From Pseudonocardia alaniniphila (GTDB lineage: Bacteria > Actinomycetota > Actinomycetes > Mycobacteriales > Pseudonocardiaceae): a stretch of DNA of 64,000 nt. Below the pieces are notes generated by a model, which saw nothing but the letters and a program-made list of their open reading frames with translations, searched no databases and was not told the DNA's origin. Positions within the stretch are counted from its first letter, which is position 1. Every line of letters begins with the position of its first letter. Below, piece by piece: positions 16,985 through 28,138 of this stretch. A program made the translations under genes and the position numbers. The stretch covers positions 248,001 to 312,000 of the forward strand of contig NZ_JAKXMK010000007.1 of assembly GCF_022524485.1 (NCBI RefSeq). The letters run 5' to 3'.

Positions 16985-18085
16985 ATGCACGGTGACCGTC
17001 TGCTCCTCGGCCCGGGACCATCCGCGCCGTACCCGGAGGCCGTCGAGGCCCTGACCCGTCCGGTGCTGGGCCATCTCGACCCCGAGTACCTCGGTGTGGT
17101 GCACGAGATCGGTGACCGGCTCCGCGAGGTCTTCCGCACCTCCAACCAGTTGACGCTTCCGGTCAGCGGCACCGGCTCCGCCGGCATGGAGGCCTGCCTG
17201 GCGTCGCTGCTGGAGCCGGGCGAGACCGTCATCGTCGGCGTCAACGGCTACTTCGGCGAACGGATCTGCGAGGTCGCCCACCGCGGGGGTGCCCGTGTGG
17301 TGCGGGTCGAGGCGCCGTGGGGCACCGCGCTCGACCCCGCCGACGTGCTCGCCGCGCAGCGGGCGCACCCGCAGGCCGCGCTGGTTGCCGTGGTCGCGGC
17401 GGAGACGTCCACCGGCGTGCGCAACGACATCGCCCCGCTCGGGCCCGAGCTCGCGCAGACCGACACCTTGCTGCTCATCGACGCTGTCACCGCGCTGGGC
17501 GGCACCCGCCTCGAGATCGACGAATGGCAGATCGACGCCTGCTACTCGGCCTCCCAGAAGTGCCTCGGCGCACCGCCCGGGCTCGCTCCGGTGACGCTCG
17601 GCCCGCGTGCCGTCGCGAAGATGCAGGCCCGCACCACGCCGATCCACTCGTTCTACCTCGACCTCGGCCTGCTCAACGAGTACTTCCTGGCCACGCCCCC
17701 GCGCTACCACCACACCGCGTCCTCCACGCTCGCGTACTCGCTGCACGCGGGGCTGGGGCGGCTGCTGGAGGAGGGCGTCGAAGCGGTCTGGGAGCGGCAC
17801 GCGCGGGTCGGCGGGCTGCTGCAGTCGGCGCTGCCGGAGCTGGGTTTCACGGTGCTCGCCCCCGACGGTGCCCGGCTGCCGCAGCTCACCACCGCGCTCC
17901 TTCCCGAGGATCTCGACGACGCCCAGGCGCGCACACGGCTGCTCGCCGACTACGGGATCGAGGTCGGGGGTGGCCTCGGCGCATTCGCCGGGCGGGCGTG
18001 GCGGATCGGGCTGATGGGCCACGCCGCCACGGAGCGTTCCGTCGTGACGTTGCTCGGCGCGGTGCGGGAGCTCCTGAAGGCCTGA
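16985..18085 (+). CDS. Class V aminotransferase (alanine-glyoxylate/serine-pyruvate type)
   Basis: A 366-residue PLP enzyme with N-terminal LLLGPGPSAPYPEAV, TGSAGMEA phosphate-binding region, Asp166 in LLLIDAVTALGG and the PLP lysine Lys192 in YSASQKCLGAPPG. YHHTASSTLAYSLHAGL is typical of the AGT subgroup. It would move an amino group between alanine or serine and glyoxylate or pyruvate; the exact pair cannot be read. ATG 16985 was chosen at the family N-terminus; a longer overlapping frame through the MetE-like gene is rejected. Confidence 0.88.
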   Translation: MHGDRLLLGPGPSAPYPEAVEALTRPVLGHLDPEYLGVVHEIGDRLREVFRTSNQLTLPVSGTGSAGMEACLASLLEPGETVIVGVNGYFGERICEVAHRGGARVVRVEAPWGTALDPADVLAAQRAHPQAALVAVVAAETSTGVRNDIAPLGPELAQTDTLLLIDAVTALGGTRLEIDEWQIDACYSASQKCLGAPPGLAPVTLGPRAVAKMQARTTPIHSFYLDLGLLNEYFLATPPRYHHTASSTLAYSLHAGLGRLLEEGVEAVWERHARVGGLLQSALPELGFTVLAPDGARLPQLTTALLPEDLDDAQARTRLLADYGIEVGGGLGAFAGRAWRIGLMGHAATERSVVTLLGAVRELLKA

Positions 18086-18132
18086 CCTCCTGACCTGGGG
18101 CGTCACCGGCCGATACTGTCGGTCGGTCTCGG

Positions 18133-20586
<2,454 letters not shown>

Positions 20587-20695
20587 GCCCCCGATCGTGT
20601 CAGGCGTGAGTCCGTATGATCGATGTGCCGAGAGCCTCTGATGGGGCTTGTCGGCTCATTGGGGTTCGCTGCGTGGTCCGTGTGGGGGTGTTTGC

Positions 20696-21415
20696 GTGCT
20701 GCAGGCGGTTCTGAACGGATCGCGACCGGCGGATGCGCATCCCGCGCTCCCGGTGCTCGCCCGGCACCTCGCGCGCGACGCCCGTGACGTGGCGCAGCTG
20801 GGCATCTCGTCGGTGCACGTGCATCCACGCGGGCCCGACCAGCAGGAGACGCTCGACCCCATCTACGTCGGCGACACGGTCGCTGCCATCCGGGCCCAGG
20901 TGCCCGGCATGGAGATCGGCGTCACCACCGGCCGCTGGATCCAGCCCGACCCCGTCAAGCGCATCGAGGCAGTGCTCGCGTGGGGCCATCTCGGGGTCGG
21001 CAAGCCGGACGTCTGCTCGGTGAACGTGCACGAGAAGGGCTGGGTCGACGTGTGCGCCGCGGCGGCGTCGGTGGGGATCGGCGTCGAGCTCGGCGTGTGG
21101 ACCAGCGGCGACGCCGTCACCTTGCGCACCACCGGGGTGCCCCGCGGCACCACCCGTGTGCTGGCCGAGTCCACCGTCTCCGACCCCGAGACGGCAGTGG
21201 CCGAGGCGGTGCGCATCCTGCGAGCTCTCGGCACGCTCCCGGTTCCGATCCTTCTCCACGGCGAGGAGGACGGCGCCTGGCCGGTTCTGGAGTACGCGAT
21301 GCGCATGGGCATCGACACCCGCATCGGGTTCGAGGACGTCCTCGTCACGCCGAGGGGATGGCTCGCCACGGGCAACGACCATCTCGCCGAGCTGGCGTTG
21401 GAGATCCGCGTCTGA
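20696..21415 (+). CDS. DUF849/BKACE-like beta-keto acid cleavage enzyme, short form
   Basis: About 239 residues with the family start LQAVLNGSRPADAHPALPV and the metal-binding HVHPRG. It also has VGDTVAAIRAQVPGMEIGVTTG and the GFEDVL motif near the C-terminus that usually carries a metal-ligand Glu. Family members use a divalent metal to cleave beta-keto acids with acetyl-CoA. Typical members are 270-310 residues, so this is a compact version lacking some C-terminal helices. GTG 20696 follows GGGGGT. It stands alone between ligA and the desaturase pair; the substrate is unknown. Confidence 0.75.
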   Translation: MLQAVLNGSRPADAHPALPVLARHLARDARDVAQLGISSVHVHPRGPDQQETLDPIYVGDTVAAIRAQVPGMEIGVTTGRWIQPDPVKRIEAVLAWGHLGVGKPDVCSVNVHEKGWVDVCAAAASVGIGVELGVWTSGDAVTLRTTGVPRGTTRVLAESTVSDPETAVAEAVRILRALGTLPVPILLHGEEDGAWPVLEYAMRMGIDTRIGFEDVLVTPRGWLATGNDHLAELALEIRV

Positions 21416-21493
21416 TCCACGGATTTGGCTCCTGCAACAGAAGGGGCTGCCGGGACGTGGTCCGCGACGTGGCCGGTTGTGTGAAGCCGGCAA

Positions 21494-21499
21494 TAGCGT
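21494..21499 (+). promoter_or_regulatory. Putative -10 of the ferredoxin reductase/desaturase operon
   Basis: TAGCGT lies 7 bases before ATG 21507; no Shine-Dalgarno sequence is seen. A -35 is not convincing. Confidence 0.35.
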
Positions 21500-21506
21500 C
21501 GGACGT

Positions 21507-22580
21507 ATGGGGGTTCTGGGGTTATTCGGACGGCGGGCGCGAGTGGCAGCGTCCTGGTTCACGCAGCCGTTGCTACCCGATGATCTGCTCGGCACGCTGA
21601 ACCCGCTGTGGTCGCGCCGCGAGCCGCACGCCCGCGTCGTCGGACTGCGCCGGGAGACCGCCGACACCACCACTCTGCTGCTGCGTTCCGGTCCTGGCCG
21701 TCCGGAGCACCGGCCGGGCCAGTTCGTCGGGGTCGGCACGCGGCTCGACGGGGTCTGGCACTGGCGGACCTACTCGGTGACGTCCTGCCCGGGCGACCCA
21801 CTGCTCGCCGTCACCGTCACGGCCGTGCCGGGCGGCACCGTCTCGAACGCGCTGGCGTACAGCACGCCGATCGGCACACTGCTGCGGATCGGGCCGCCTG
21901 CAGGCGAGTTCGTGCTGCCGGAGCCGGTGCCCGAGAAACTCCTGTTCCTCACCGCAGGCAGCGGGATCACGCCCGTCATGGGCATGCTCCGCCACCTGGC
22001 CGCAACCCGGCCCGGGACGCTCGGCGGGGCGGTGCTCGTGCACTGCGACCGCACGCCGTCCGACCTCGTCTTCGGGCAGGAGCTGCGGATGCTCGCCGCG
22101 CGTACCGGGCTCACGTTCGTGGAGCGCCACACCGCCGTGGAGGGCCGGCTCACTCCGGAGAACCTCACCGACACGGTCCCCGACTGGGCGGCCCGCCAGA
22201 CCTGGGCCTGCGGGCCTGCCGGCCTGCTCGACGCCCTCACCGCTCACTGGGCCAGGGTCGGTGACCCGGACGCATTGCACGTCGAGCTGTTCACCCCGCC
22301 GGTAGCCGTCGCCACCGACGCCACGGGCGGGCGCGTGTCCTTCACCGCCAGCGGGATCGAGGCCGACGCCGGCCCCGGCACTCCGCTGATGGTGGCCGGC
22401 GAGGCGGCGGGTGCGCTGCTGCCCAACGGATGCCGCATGGGCATCTGCCACACGTGCGTCGGCCGGCTGCGCTCCGGCGCGGTCCGCGACCTGCGCACCG
22501 GCGACCTGCACGACACCCCCGGCGAACCCGTACGCACCTGTGTCTCCGGTGCCGCGGGCGACGTCGAGATCGAGCTCTAG
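21507..22580 (+). CDS. Ferredoxin reductase-type oxidoreductase with 2Fe-2S domain (Rv3230c-like)
   Basis: A 357-residue electron-transfer protein with FAD-binding (RTYSVTS at 87-93), NAD(P)H-binding (LTAGSGITPVMGML) and C-terminal plant-type 2Fe-2S ferredoxin domains. The cluster cysteines are Cys309, Cys314 and Cys317 in NGCRMGICHTC, plus Cys345. It would feed electrons to the desaturase downstream, as Rv3230c does for DesA3 in M. tuberculosis. The gene ends 11 bases before the desaturase start, and its stop overlaps that gene's AGGAGG. The product is likely peripheral to the inner membrane. Confidence 0.92.
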   Translation: MGVLGLFGRRARVAASWFTQPLLPDDLLGTLNPLWSRREPHARVVGLRRETADTTTLLLRSGPGRPEHRPGQFVGVGTRLDGVWHWRTYSVTSCPGDPLLAVTVTAVPGGTVSNALAYSTPIGTLLRIGPPAGEFVLPEPVPEKLLFLTAGSGITPVMGMLRHLAATRPGTLGGAVLVHCDRTPSDLVFGQELRMLAARTGLTFVERHTAVEGRLTPENLTDTVPDWAARQTWACGPAGLLDALTAHWARVGDPDALHVELFTPPVAVATDATGGRVSFTASGIEADAGPGTPLMVAGEAAGALLPNGCRMGICHTCVGRLRSGAVRDLRTGDLHDTPGEPVRTCVSGAAGDVEIEL

Positions 22581-22591
22581 GAGGCATCTCC

Positions 22592-23767
22592 ATGGCTACA
22601 CAGACCTTCACCACGTCCACCGTCCCCAGCGCTGCCGCGCACCTCACCGACGAGCAGGTCGAGGCCCTCGGCGCGGAGTTGGACGCGATCCGCGCCGAGG
22701 TGGTCGCGTCGCTCGGCGAGGCCGACGCCCGCTACATCCACCGGGTCATCGCCGTGCAGCGAGGACTCGAGGTGGGCGGCCGCGCCGCGCTGATCTTCTC
22801 CTTGTTCCCGCCCGCCTGGGTGGCCGGTACGGCGGCGCTGTCCGTGGCCAAGATCCTCGACAACATGGAGATCGGCCACAACGTCCTGCACGGCCAGTGG
22901 GACTGGATGCGTGACCCGAAGATCCACTCCACGACGTGGGAGTGGGACCACGCCTCGCCCGCGGCGTCGTGGAAGAAGTCGCACAACTACGAGCACCACA
23001 CGTTCACCAACGTCCGCGGCAAGGACCGCGACCTGGGCTACTCGGTCATGCGGATCACGCCCGAGCAGGAGTGGAAGCCCACCGACGTCTTCCAGCCGCT
23101 CGTGAACCTCGGCCTCTCGATGATCTTCGAGTGGGGCATCGCGATCTACGACATCGAGCTCGAGAAGGTCAAGGATGGCACCAAGCCGTGGCCGCAGGCC
23201 AAGGCGGAGCTGATGGGCCTCTGGCGCAAGGCGCGGCGCCAGCTCGCGAAGGACTACGTGCTGTTCCCGCTGCTGTCGGGCCCCGGGTTCCTGAGCACGG
23301 TGGCCGCGAACGCCACCGCCAACGTCGCCCGCAACATGTGGGCGCACGCCGTGATCTTCTGCGGCCACTTCCCCGACGGCGTGGAGACGTTCGACGAGGA
23401 GCGGCTCGAGGGCGAGACGAAGGGACAGTGGTACGTCCGGCAGATGCTGGGGTCGGCGAACCTGTCGGGCGGCAAGCTCTTCCACCTGATGACCGGCAAC
23501 CTGAGCCACCAGATCGAGCACCACCTCTTCCCCGACGTGCCGAGCAACCGCTACGCGGAGATCGCGCCGCGGGTGCAGGAGATCTGCAAGCGCTACGGCC
23601 TGCCGTACACCACCGGGTCGCTGCCGCGGCAGTACGGAAAGGTGCTGCGCAAGATCGCTCGCCTGGCCTTCCCCGGCGGGGGCAAGTCCCCGGCGACCAC
23701 CCCACCCGCCCAGCTGCCCACCCCCACCCGCCGCCCCCTGGCGGTCCCGGCCCGCCTCGCCTCCTGA
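22592..23767 (+). CDS. Membrane fatty-acid (acyl-CoA) desaturase, DesA3-like
   Basis: A 391-residue integral membrane di-iron desaturase. The three histidine boxes are HNVLH (96-100), HNYEHH (131-136) and HQIEHH (306-311). Hydrophobic segments around 65-90 and 185-210 and 250-270 fit the family topology. With the preceding reductase it should introduce a cis double bond, probably delta-9, into acyl-CoA at the inner membrane. ATG 22592 follows AGGAGG at 22579-22584. The last 30 residues are a Pro/Thr tail. A hairpin repeat pair lies just downstream, and a divergently oriented PucR regulator follows. Confidence 0.93.
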   Translation: MATQTFTTSTVPSAAAHLTDEQVEALGAELDAIRAEVVASLGEADARYIHRVIAVQRGLEVGGRAALIFSLFPPAWVAGTAALSVAKILDNMEIGHNVLHGQWDWMRDPKIHSTTWEWDHASPAASWKKSHNYEHHTFTNVRGKDRDLGYSVMRITPEQEWKPTDVFQPLVNLGLSMIFEWGIAIYDIELEKVKDGTKPWPQAKAELMGLWRKARRQLAKDYVLFPLLSGPGFLSTVAANATANVARNMWAHAVIFCGHFPDGVETFDEERLEGETKGQWYVRQMLGSANLSGGKLFHLMTGNLSHQIEHHLFPDVPSNRYAEIAPRVQEICKRYGLPYTTGSLPRQYGKVLRKIARLAFPGGGKSPATTPPAQLPTPTRRPLAVPARLAS

Positions 23768-23785
23768 CCCCACCGCCACGCGGCC

Positions 23786-23927
23786 GGGCCAAGATCGCCG
23801 CGAGATCCGGTTCTGCGCCCTGGCAAGGGCGGAACCCTGATCTCGGAACGATCATCGGGCCAAGATCGCCGCCAGATCCGGATTTGCGCCCGCGCGAGGC
23901 GGAAACCCGGATCTCGGAACGATCAAT
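23786..23927. repeat. Tandem 71-bp hairpin repeat, two copies
   Basis: Copies at 23786-23856 and 23857-23927 both begin GGGCCAAGATCGCCG and end TCTCGGAACGATCA. Within each, AGATCCGG plus following bases is complementary to the right arm ending GATCT around a 6-7 base centre (imperfect stem of about 17 bp). Noncoding; lies between the convergent desaturase and PucR genes, so may also terminate them. Confidence 0.7.
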
Positions 23928-24004
23928 GCGTAATACCTCCCGGGCGGAAGGCCCGCTCATAACGGTGGGCCGACCGCGGCGCTGCCGGGCGTGCGGCGGG
24001 TGGG

Positions 24005-25249
24005 TCAGGGCTCCGGGGGGTGGTCGGTTCCGGCGCAGCTGTCCACCGACATGCGCAGCGCTACCGCCAGTTCCAGACGAGCTGCCGGGTCGTCCAGTGC
24101 CCCGCCGAAGGCGTCGCGGAGCCCGGCCAGGCGGTAGCGCACCGTCTGGGGGTGCACGTGCAGCGCGGCGGCGGTGGCCGTGATGTCACCGTGCGCGTCG
24201 AGCCAGGCCCGCAGCGTCTCCTCGCCGCGGGCGGCTGGTCCGGCCGGCAGGGCGCGCAGCGGGGCCACAGCGCGTTCGTACAGGTCGGCCGCCAGTTGGG
24301 GTTCGGCGGCGAGGAGCAGAGCGAGCAGGTGCTCGTCGGCCCGGGCCAGTGTCTCGTCGGAACCGGGGTGAAGCAGGCCCGCGACGTGAAGCGGCCACGC
24401 CGCCTGCGCCCTCGCGATGGAGCGGTGCGCCTGCGACGGCTCGACCACCGGCCCGAGCACCGCCCGCCGCCCGCCCAACCCGGCCCGCAGCCGGTCGAGC
24501 CAGCCGGTGCCGTCCGGTGTGGGTTCGCCGCGCGTCCCGCTCGGGCCCGCAGGTCCGTTCCGGGTGGCGCCGACGCTCACGATCGCGACGCCGACCGGAT
24601 CGAGGTCGGCCCCGATCGCTCCGGGCAGCCGGCCCGCCATCGCGACGGCATCCTCGACCACGAGGGCGGCGAGCCGGCCGGGCAGCACCCAGCCGGCCGC
24701 CGCGGCGACCCGTTCGACCTCGGCCGCGGCGGCTGGTGGCTGCCGGGCGAGCAGTTCCACCAGCGCGTGCCGACGGGCCTGCATCGAGCTCGCCCGGCTG
24801 GACTCCTCGTAGGCCCAGCCCGCCACCGAGGCGGCCGAGATCTGCTCGACGTAGCTGAACAGTGCCTCGGCCAGGCTGAAGATCACCTCGGGGGGCAGCT
24901 GCCGTGCGGTGGTACTGCCGCCGAGCCGGCGCCACATCGTGCGGGTACCGACCTGGTAGGCCGACTGCAACGCCGCCAGGGTGCGGCCCTCGCGGTGTTC
25001 GAGCTGGCCGAGCGCCCGGTAGACGCTGGCGTCGCCGAGGGGCTCGTCACGGCCGAGCAGATCGATGAACTGCCCGAGCGCGACCGAGACCCCCTCGGTG
25101 ATCCGCATGCCGAACCGGCCCGTCAACGGGCGCGCGTAGTCGGACACCTCCGCCCGCACTGCTGCGATGACCTCGTCGGTGGCGCCGGCGAGCTCCGGCC
25201 GCAGCGCCGCGCCCACCCAGCCGGGCACGCGGGACCAGGGCCGGTCCAC
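24005..25249 (-). CDS. PucR/CdaR-type transcriptional regulator
   Basis: A 414-residue regulator with a helical sensory N-terminal half (RsbRD/GGDEF-like region DEPLGDASVYRALGQLEHREGRTLAALQ is the conserved patch) and the C-terminal PucR helix-turn-helix ITATAAALHVHPQTVRYRL at about residues 365-383. GTG 25249 follows GGAGGG. It begins 13 bases after the ACT-domain gene stop and is co-transcribed with it. It converges on the desaturase operon, which it could regulate, but no operator was identified. Ligand unknown. Confidence 0.82.
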   Translation of the reverse strand: MDRPWSRVPGWVGAALRPELAGATDEVIAAVRAEVSDYARPLTGRFGMRITEGVSVALGQFIDLLGRDEPLGDASVYRALGQLEHREGRTLAALQSAYQVGTRTMWRRLGGSTTARQLPPEVIFSLAEALFSYVEQISAASVAGWAYEESSRASSMQARRHALVELLARQPPAAAAEVERVAAAAGWVLPGRLAALVVEDAVAMAGRLPGAIGADLDPVGVAIVSVGATRNGPAGPSGTRGEPTPDGTGWLDRLRAGLGGRRAVLGPVVEPSQAHRSIARAQAAWPLHVAGLLHPGSDETLARADEHLLALLLAAEPQLAADLYERAVAPLRALPAGPAARGEETLRAWLDAHGDITATAAALHVHPQTVRYRLAGLRDAFGGALDDPAARLELAVALRMSVDSCAGTDHPPEP

Positions 25250-25262
25250 GGTCAGCCCTCCA

Positions 25263-25919
25263 TCACTGGCTGCCGAGCACCGTGGTCACGATCCCCGCGA
25301 GGTGCGTGAGCCGGGCCAGCTCCGACGGCCGGAAGGCCGGACCGCCAGGCCTGCCGACGACGAGCGCCCGCGCGTCGGGCCCGAACGGCGCTGCTCCGAG
25401 CTCCGTGTCGAGAGCACGCCACGGATCGGGCACCCAGTGCACCGAGGGGTCGACGACGATCGCGCGCTTCAGCGGGAGCCATGGCAGGTCGCCCGCGCGG
25501 GTCTCCGGCGCCGCTGAGCTCTCGGCCAGCCGGTAGGAACGCGTGCCGTCGCGCTCGGCGACGAGCGCCCACCCGGCCCGGAAGATCCGCGGCACGCCGT
25601 CGGCGAGGAGTTGCAGGCCATGCGCCGGGTCGCTGGTGATCTCCTCGATCAGCTCGAGCTCGCGGTGGGTGTCGAGCTTTCCCGAGTGTGGCCGCACCGA
25701 CTCCACCTCCACGCCCGGAATCGACTCGGCCGCGGTGATCAACACGTCGGGCGGTCGCCCTGACGGCAATTCGACGGCGAGGTCATCGACCGCGTGCCCC
25801 CTGCTCCGCTCGACCACGTCGACGCTGAGGATGTCGGCGCCTGCGTTGCCCAGTGCCGTGGCGAGGGCTCCGAGACTGCCCGGCTTGTCCGGCAGCACCA
25901 CCCGGAGCAGGAACGACAC
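25263..25919 (-). CDS. ACT-domain amino-acid-binding protein (Rv3013-like)
   Basis: A 218-residue protein with an ACT fold at residues 1-75 (SFLLRVVLPDKPGSLGALATALGNAGADI) and a second region (RIFRAGWALVAERDGT) of unknown fold. ACT domains bind amino acids and act as sensors. The position next to gatCAB and ligA is the same as Rv3013. Start GTG/ATG at 25919 follows GAGAGGAC. It is divergent from gatC and forms an operon with the PucR gene; a sensor-regulator pairing is inferred from the operon alone. Confidence 0.78.
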   Translation of the reverse strand: MSFLLRVVLPDKPGSLGALATALGNAGADILSVDVVERSRGHAVDDLAVELPSGRPPDVLITAAESIPGVEVESVRPHSGKLDTHRELELIEEITSDPAHGLQLLADGVPRIFRAGWALVAERDGTRSYRLAESSAAPETRAGDLPWLPLKRAIVVDPSVHWVPDPWRALDTELGAAPFGPDARALVVGRPGGPAFRPSELARLTHLAGIVTTVLGSQ

Positions 25920-26226
25920 ACTTCACGTCCTCTCGCGAAAAGCTTCCAGCCGCGAGGGACCGGCGCCACTCGGGCGGGCCGACGCGGCACTCCGGGCGAG
26001 ATTGTGTCAGGGTGCGCCCCCTTCGGCGCAACATCTGGCGAAGGCATCTGAATCCGCGCAGATCCGGCAGCGGATCCGGACGGAGGCCTGGTTGCCGGAC
26101 GACTAGACTCGACGTAGTCGACATCTGCGCCGGTGCCGCTGCGCTTGCCCGGCGCGCGGGGAGCAGGCGCAGTGCACGCCGACACCACCCCGCATCCTGC
26201 GCCGCACTGAACCGCCCTGGAGGGAC
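25920..26226. other. Divergent intergenic region, ACT gene and gatC
   Basis: This 307-bp gap must hold the promoters for both directions. TAGACT at 26104-26109 is a possible -10 for gatC. The sequence GACTAGACTCGACGTAGTC around it is partly palindromic. GGAGGG just before 26227 is the gatC ribosome site. No gene or RNA was recognised. Confidence 0.4.
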
Positions 26227-26556
26227 ATGTCCGCCGATCCCGTGACCTCGGGTGGCGACACCGGGATCACCCGGGATGAGGTCGCGCACCTCGCCCGACT
26301 GTCTCGGCTCGCCGTCACCGACGCGGAGCTCGATGTCTTCGCCGGTCAGCTCGAGGTGATCATCGCCGCGGTCAGCCGCGTGGGCGAGGTCGCCGCCGAC
26401 GACATTCCGCCTACCTCGCACGCGGTGCCGCTGCAGAACGTGTTCCGGCCCGACGAGCTGCGTCCCGGTCTCACGCAGGAGCAGGCGCTCGCCTGTGCCC
26501 CCGCTGCCGAGGACGGGCGCTTCCGGGTGCCCCAGATCTTGGGGGAGGAGGCATGA
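26227..26556 (+). CDS. gatC: Aspartyl/glutamyl-tRNA amidotransferase subunit C
   Basis: A 109-residue GatC, the small belt subunit that wraps GatA and GatB and is needed for their stability. Signature: [22 protein letters not shown] and [22 protein letters not shown], ending with a C-terminal [11 protein letters not shown] 26227 follows GGAGGGAC. The stop overlaps the gatA start (ATGA), so it opens the gatCAB operon. The first 13 residues are a lineage-specific extension. Confidence 0.97.
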   Translation: MSADPVTSGGDTGITRDEVAHLARLSRLAVTDAELDVFAGQLEVIIAAVSRVGEVAADDIPPTSHAVPLQNVFRPDELRPGLTQEQALACAPAAEDGRFRVPQILGEEA

Positions 26557-28064
26557 GCGAGGAGCTGACCCGCCTCAGCGCGGCCGAGCTGGCCGAGAAG
26601 ATCCACTCGCGGGAGGTGTCGGCCGTCGAGGTCGCGCAGGCCCACCTCGACCGGATCGCGGCCGTCGACGACGAGGTGCATGCGTTCCTGCACGTGGCCA
26701 CCGACGCCGCGCTGGCCTCGGCCGCGATGGTCGACGAGAGCCTGGACGCCGGCACGGCGCCGGCTTCGCCGCTGGCCGGTGTGCCGCTGGCCCTCAAGGA
26801 CGTCTTCACGACGCTCGACATGCCCACCACGGCGGGGTCGAAGATCCTCGATGGGTGGCGCCCGCCCTACGACGCCACGGTGGCGTCGCGGTTGCGCGCC
26901 GCGGGGATCACGATCCTGGGCAAGACCAACATGGACGAGTTCGCGATGGGCTCGTCCACCGAGTACTCGGCCTACGGGCCCACCCGCAACCCGTGGGACA
27001 CCACCCGCGTGCCGGGCGGCTCCGGTGGCGGCTCGGCTGCGTCGCTCGCCGCGTTCGAGGCGCCGCTCGCGATCGGCACCGACACCGGCGGCTCGATCCG
27101 TCAGCCCGCCGCCTTCACCGGCACGGTGGGCGTCAAGCCGACCTACGGCGGCGTGTCCCGCTACGGGCTCATCGCCTGCGCGTCCTCGCTCGACCAGGGC
27201 GGCCCCTGCGCGCGCACCGTGCTCGACGCGGCGCTGCTGCACGAAGTGATCGGGGGACATGACCCGCTCGACTCCACCTCGATCGACGAGCCGATCCCCG
27301 CAGTAGTCGAGGCCGTGCGGCTCGGCGCCACCGGCGACCTCTCCGGGCTGCGCGTCGGCGTGGTGCGCGAGATGGGCGGCGAGGGCTATCAGCCCGGCGT
27401 CCGTGCCTCGTTCGACGAGGCGTTGCGGCAGCTGGAGAAGCTCGGCGCCGAGCTCGTCGAGGTCTCCTGCCCCCACTTCGAGTACGGGCTCGCGGCCTAC
27501 TACCTGATCCTGCCGAGCGAGGTCTCCTCGAACCTCGCCCGCTTCGACGCCATGCGCTACGGCCTTCGCGTCGACACGGGCGCGTCGGCGGAGGAGGTCA
27601 TGGCGGCCACCCGCGAGGCCGGGTTCGGGCCCGAGACCAAGCGGCGCATCATTCTCGGCACCTACGCGCTCTCGTCGGGCTACTACGACGCCTACTACGG
27701 GCAGGCGCAGAAGGTGCGCACGCTCATCGCCCGCGACTTCGCCGAGGCGTTCGCCCAGGCGGACGTCCTGGTCTCGCCGACGACGCCCACCACGGCGTTC
27801 CCGATCGGCGACAAGGTCGACGACCCGCTCGCCATGTACCTGAACGACCTGGCGACGATCCCGACCAACCTGGCGGGCACGGCCGCGCTGTCGGTGCCGT
27901 CGGGACTCGCGGACGGACTGCCTGTCGGCCTCCAGGTGATGGCCCCCGCGCTCGGCGAGGCCGTCATGTACCGGGTGGGAGCGGCGTACGAGGCCGCCCG
28001 CAACGCCGAGGACGGCGGCCCGCTGATCAACCGCGTCCCTTCGATTCCCGGAGGTGCGGGATGA
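26553..28064 (+). CDS. gatA: Aspartyl/glutamyl-tRNA amidotransferase subunit A
   Basis: A 503-residue amidase that releases ammonia from glutamine for transamidation of Glu-tRNA-Gln (and Asp-tRNA-Asn). The amidase catalytic triad is visible: Lys82 in [10 protein letters not shown], cis-Ser156 in [11 protein letters not shown] and the nucleophile Ser180 in [14 protein letters not shown] 26553 overlaps gatC. Its TGA at 28062-28064 is itself overlapped by ATG 28061 of a 25-codon micro-ORF. Complete length. Confidence 0.97.
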   Translation: MSEELTRLSAAELAEKIHSREVSAVEVAQAHLDRIAAVDDEVHAFLHVATDAALASAAMVDESLDAGTAPASPLAGVPLALKDVFTTLDMPTTAGSKILDGWRPPYDATVASRLRAAGITILGKTNMDEFAMGSSTEYSAYGPTRNPWDTTRVPGGSGGGSAASLAAFEAPLAIGTDTGGSIRQPAAFTGTVGVKPTYGGVSRYGLIACASSLDQGGPCARTVLDAALLHEVIGGHDPLDSTSIDEPIPAVVEAVRLGATGDLSGLRVGVVREMGGEGYQPGVRASFDEALRQLEKLGAELVEVSCPHFEYGLAAYYLILPSEVSSNLARFDAMRYGLRVDTGASAEEVMAATREAGFGPETKRRIILGTYALSSGYYDAYYGQAQKVRTLIARDFAEAFAQADVLVSPTTPTTAFPIGDKVDDPLAMYLNDLATIPTNLAGTAALSVPSGLADGLPVGLQVMAPALGEAVMYRVGAAYEAARNAEDGGPLINRVPSIPGGAG

Positions 28065-28138
28065 GCGAGCTTGCGAGCGAATCATCGATACAGCGTGTGC
28101 GCGAAGCGCCGACCGAGCTTTGCGAGGGAGGACGATGA
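28061..28138 (+). CDS. Micro-ORF (25 aa) linking gatA and gatB
   Basis: ATG 28061 overlaps the gatA stop as ATGA, and the micro-ORF stop TGA 28136-28138 overlaps the gatB start, also as ATGA, so 26 codons tile the gap exactly. The peptide starts MSELASES and ends CEGGR; the last codons supply GGGAGG, the gatB ribosome site. The first 23 bases match a motif seen again at the gltX start. It may be only a coupling device rather than a functional peptide. Expression is untested; the frame and both overlaps are directly visible. Confidence 0.45.
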   Translation: MSELASESSIQRVREAPTELCEGGR

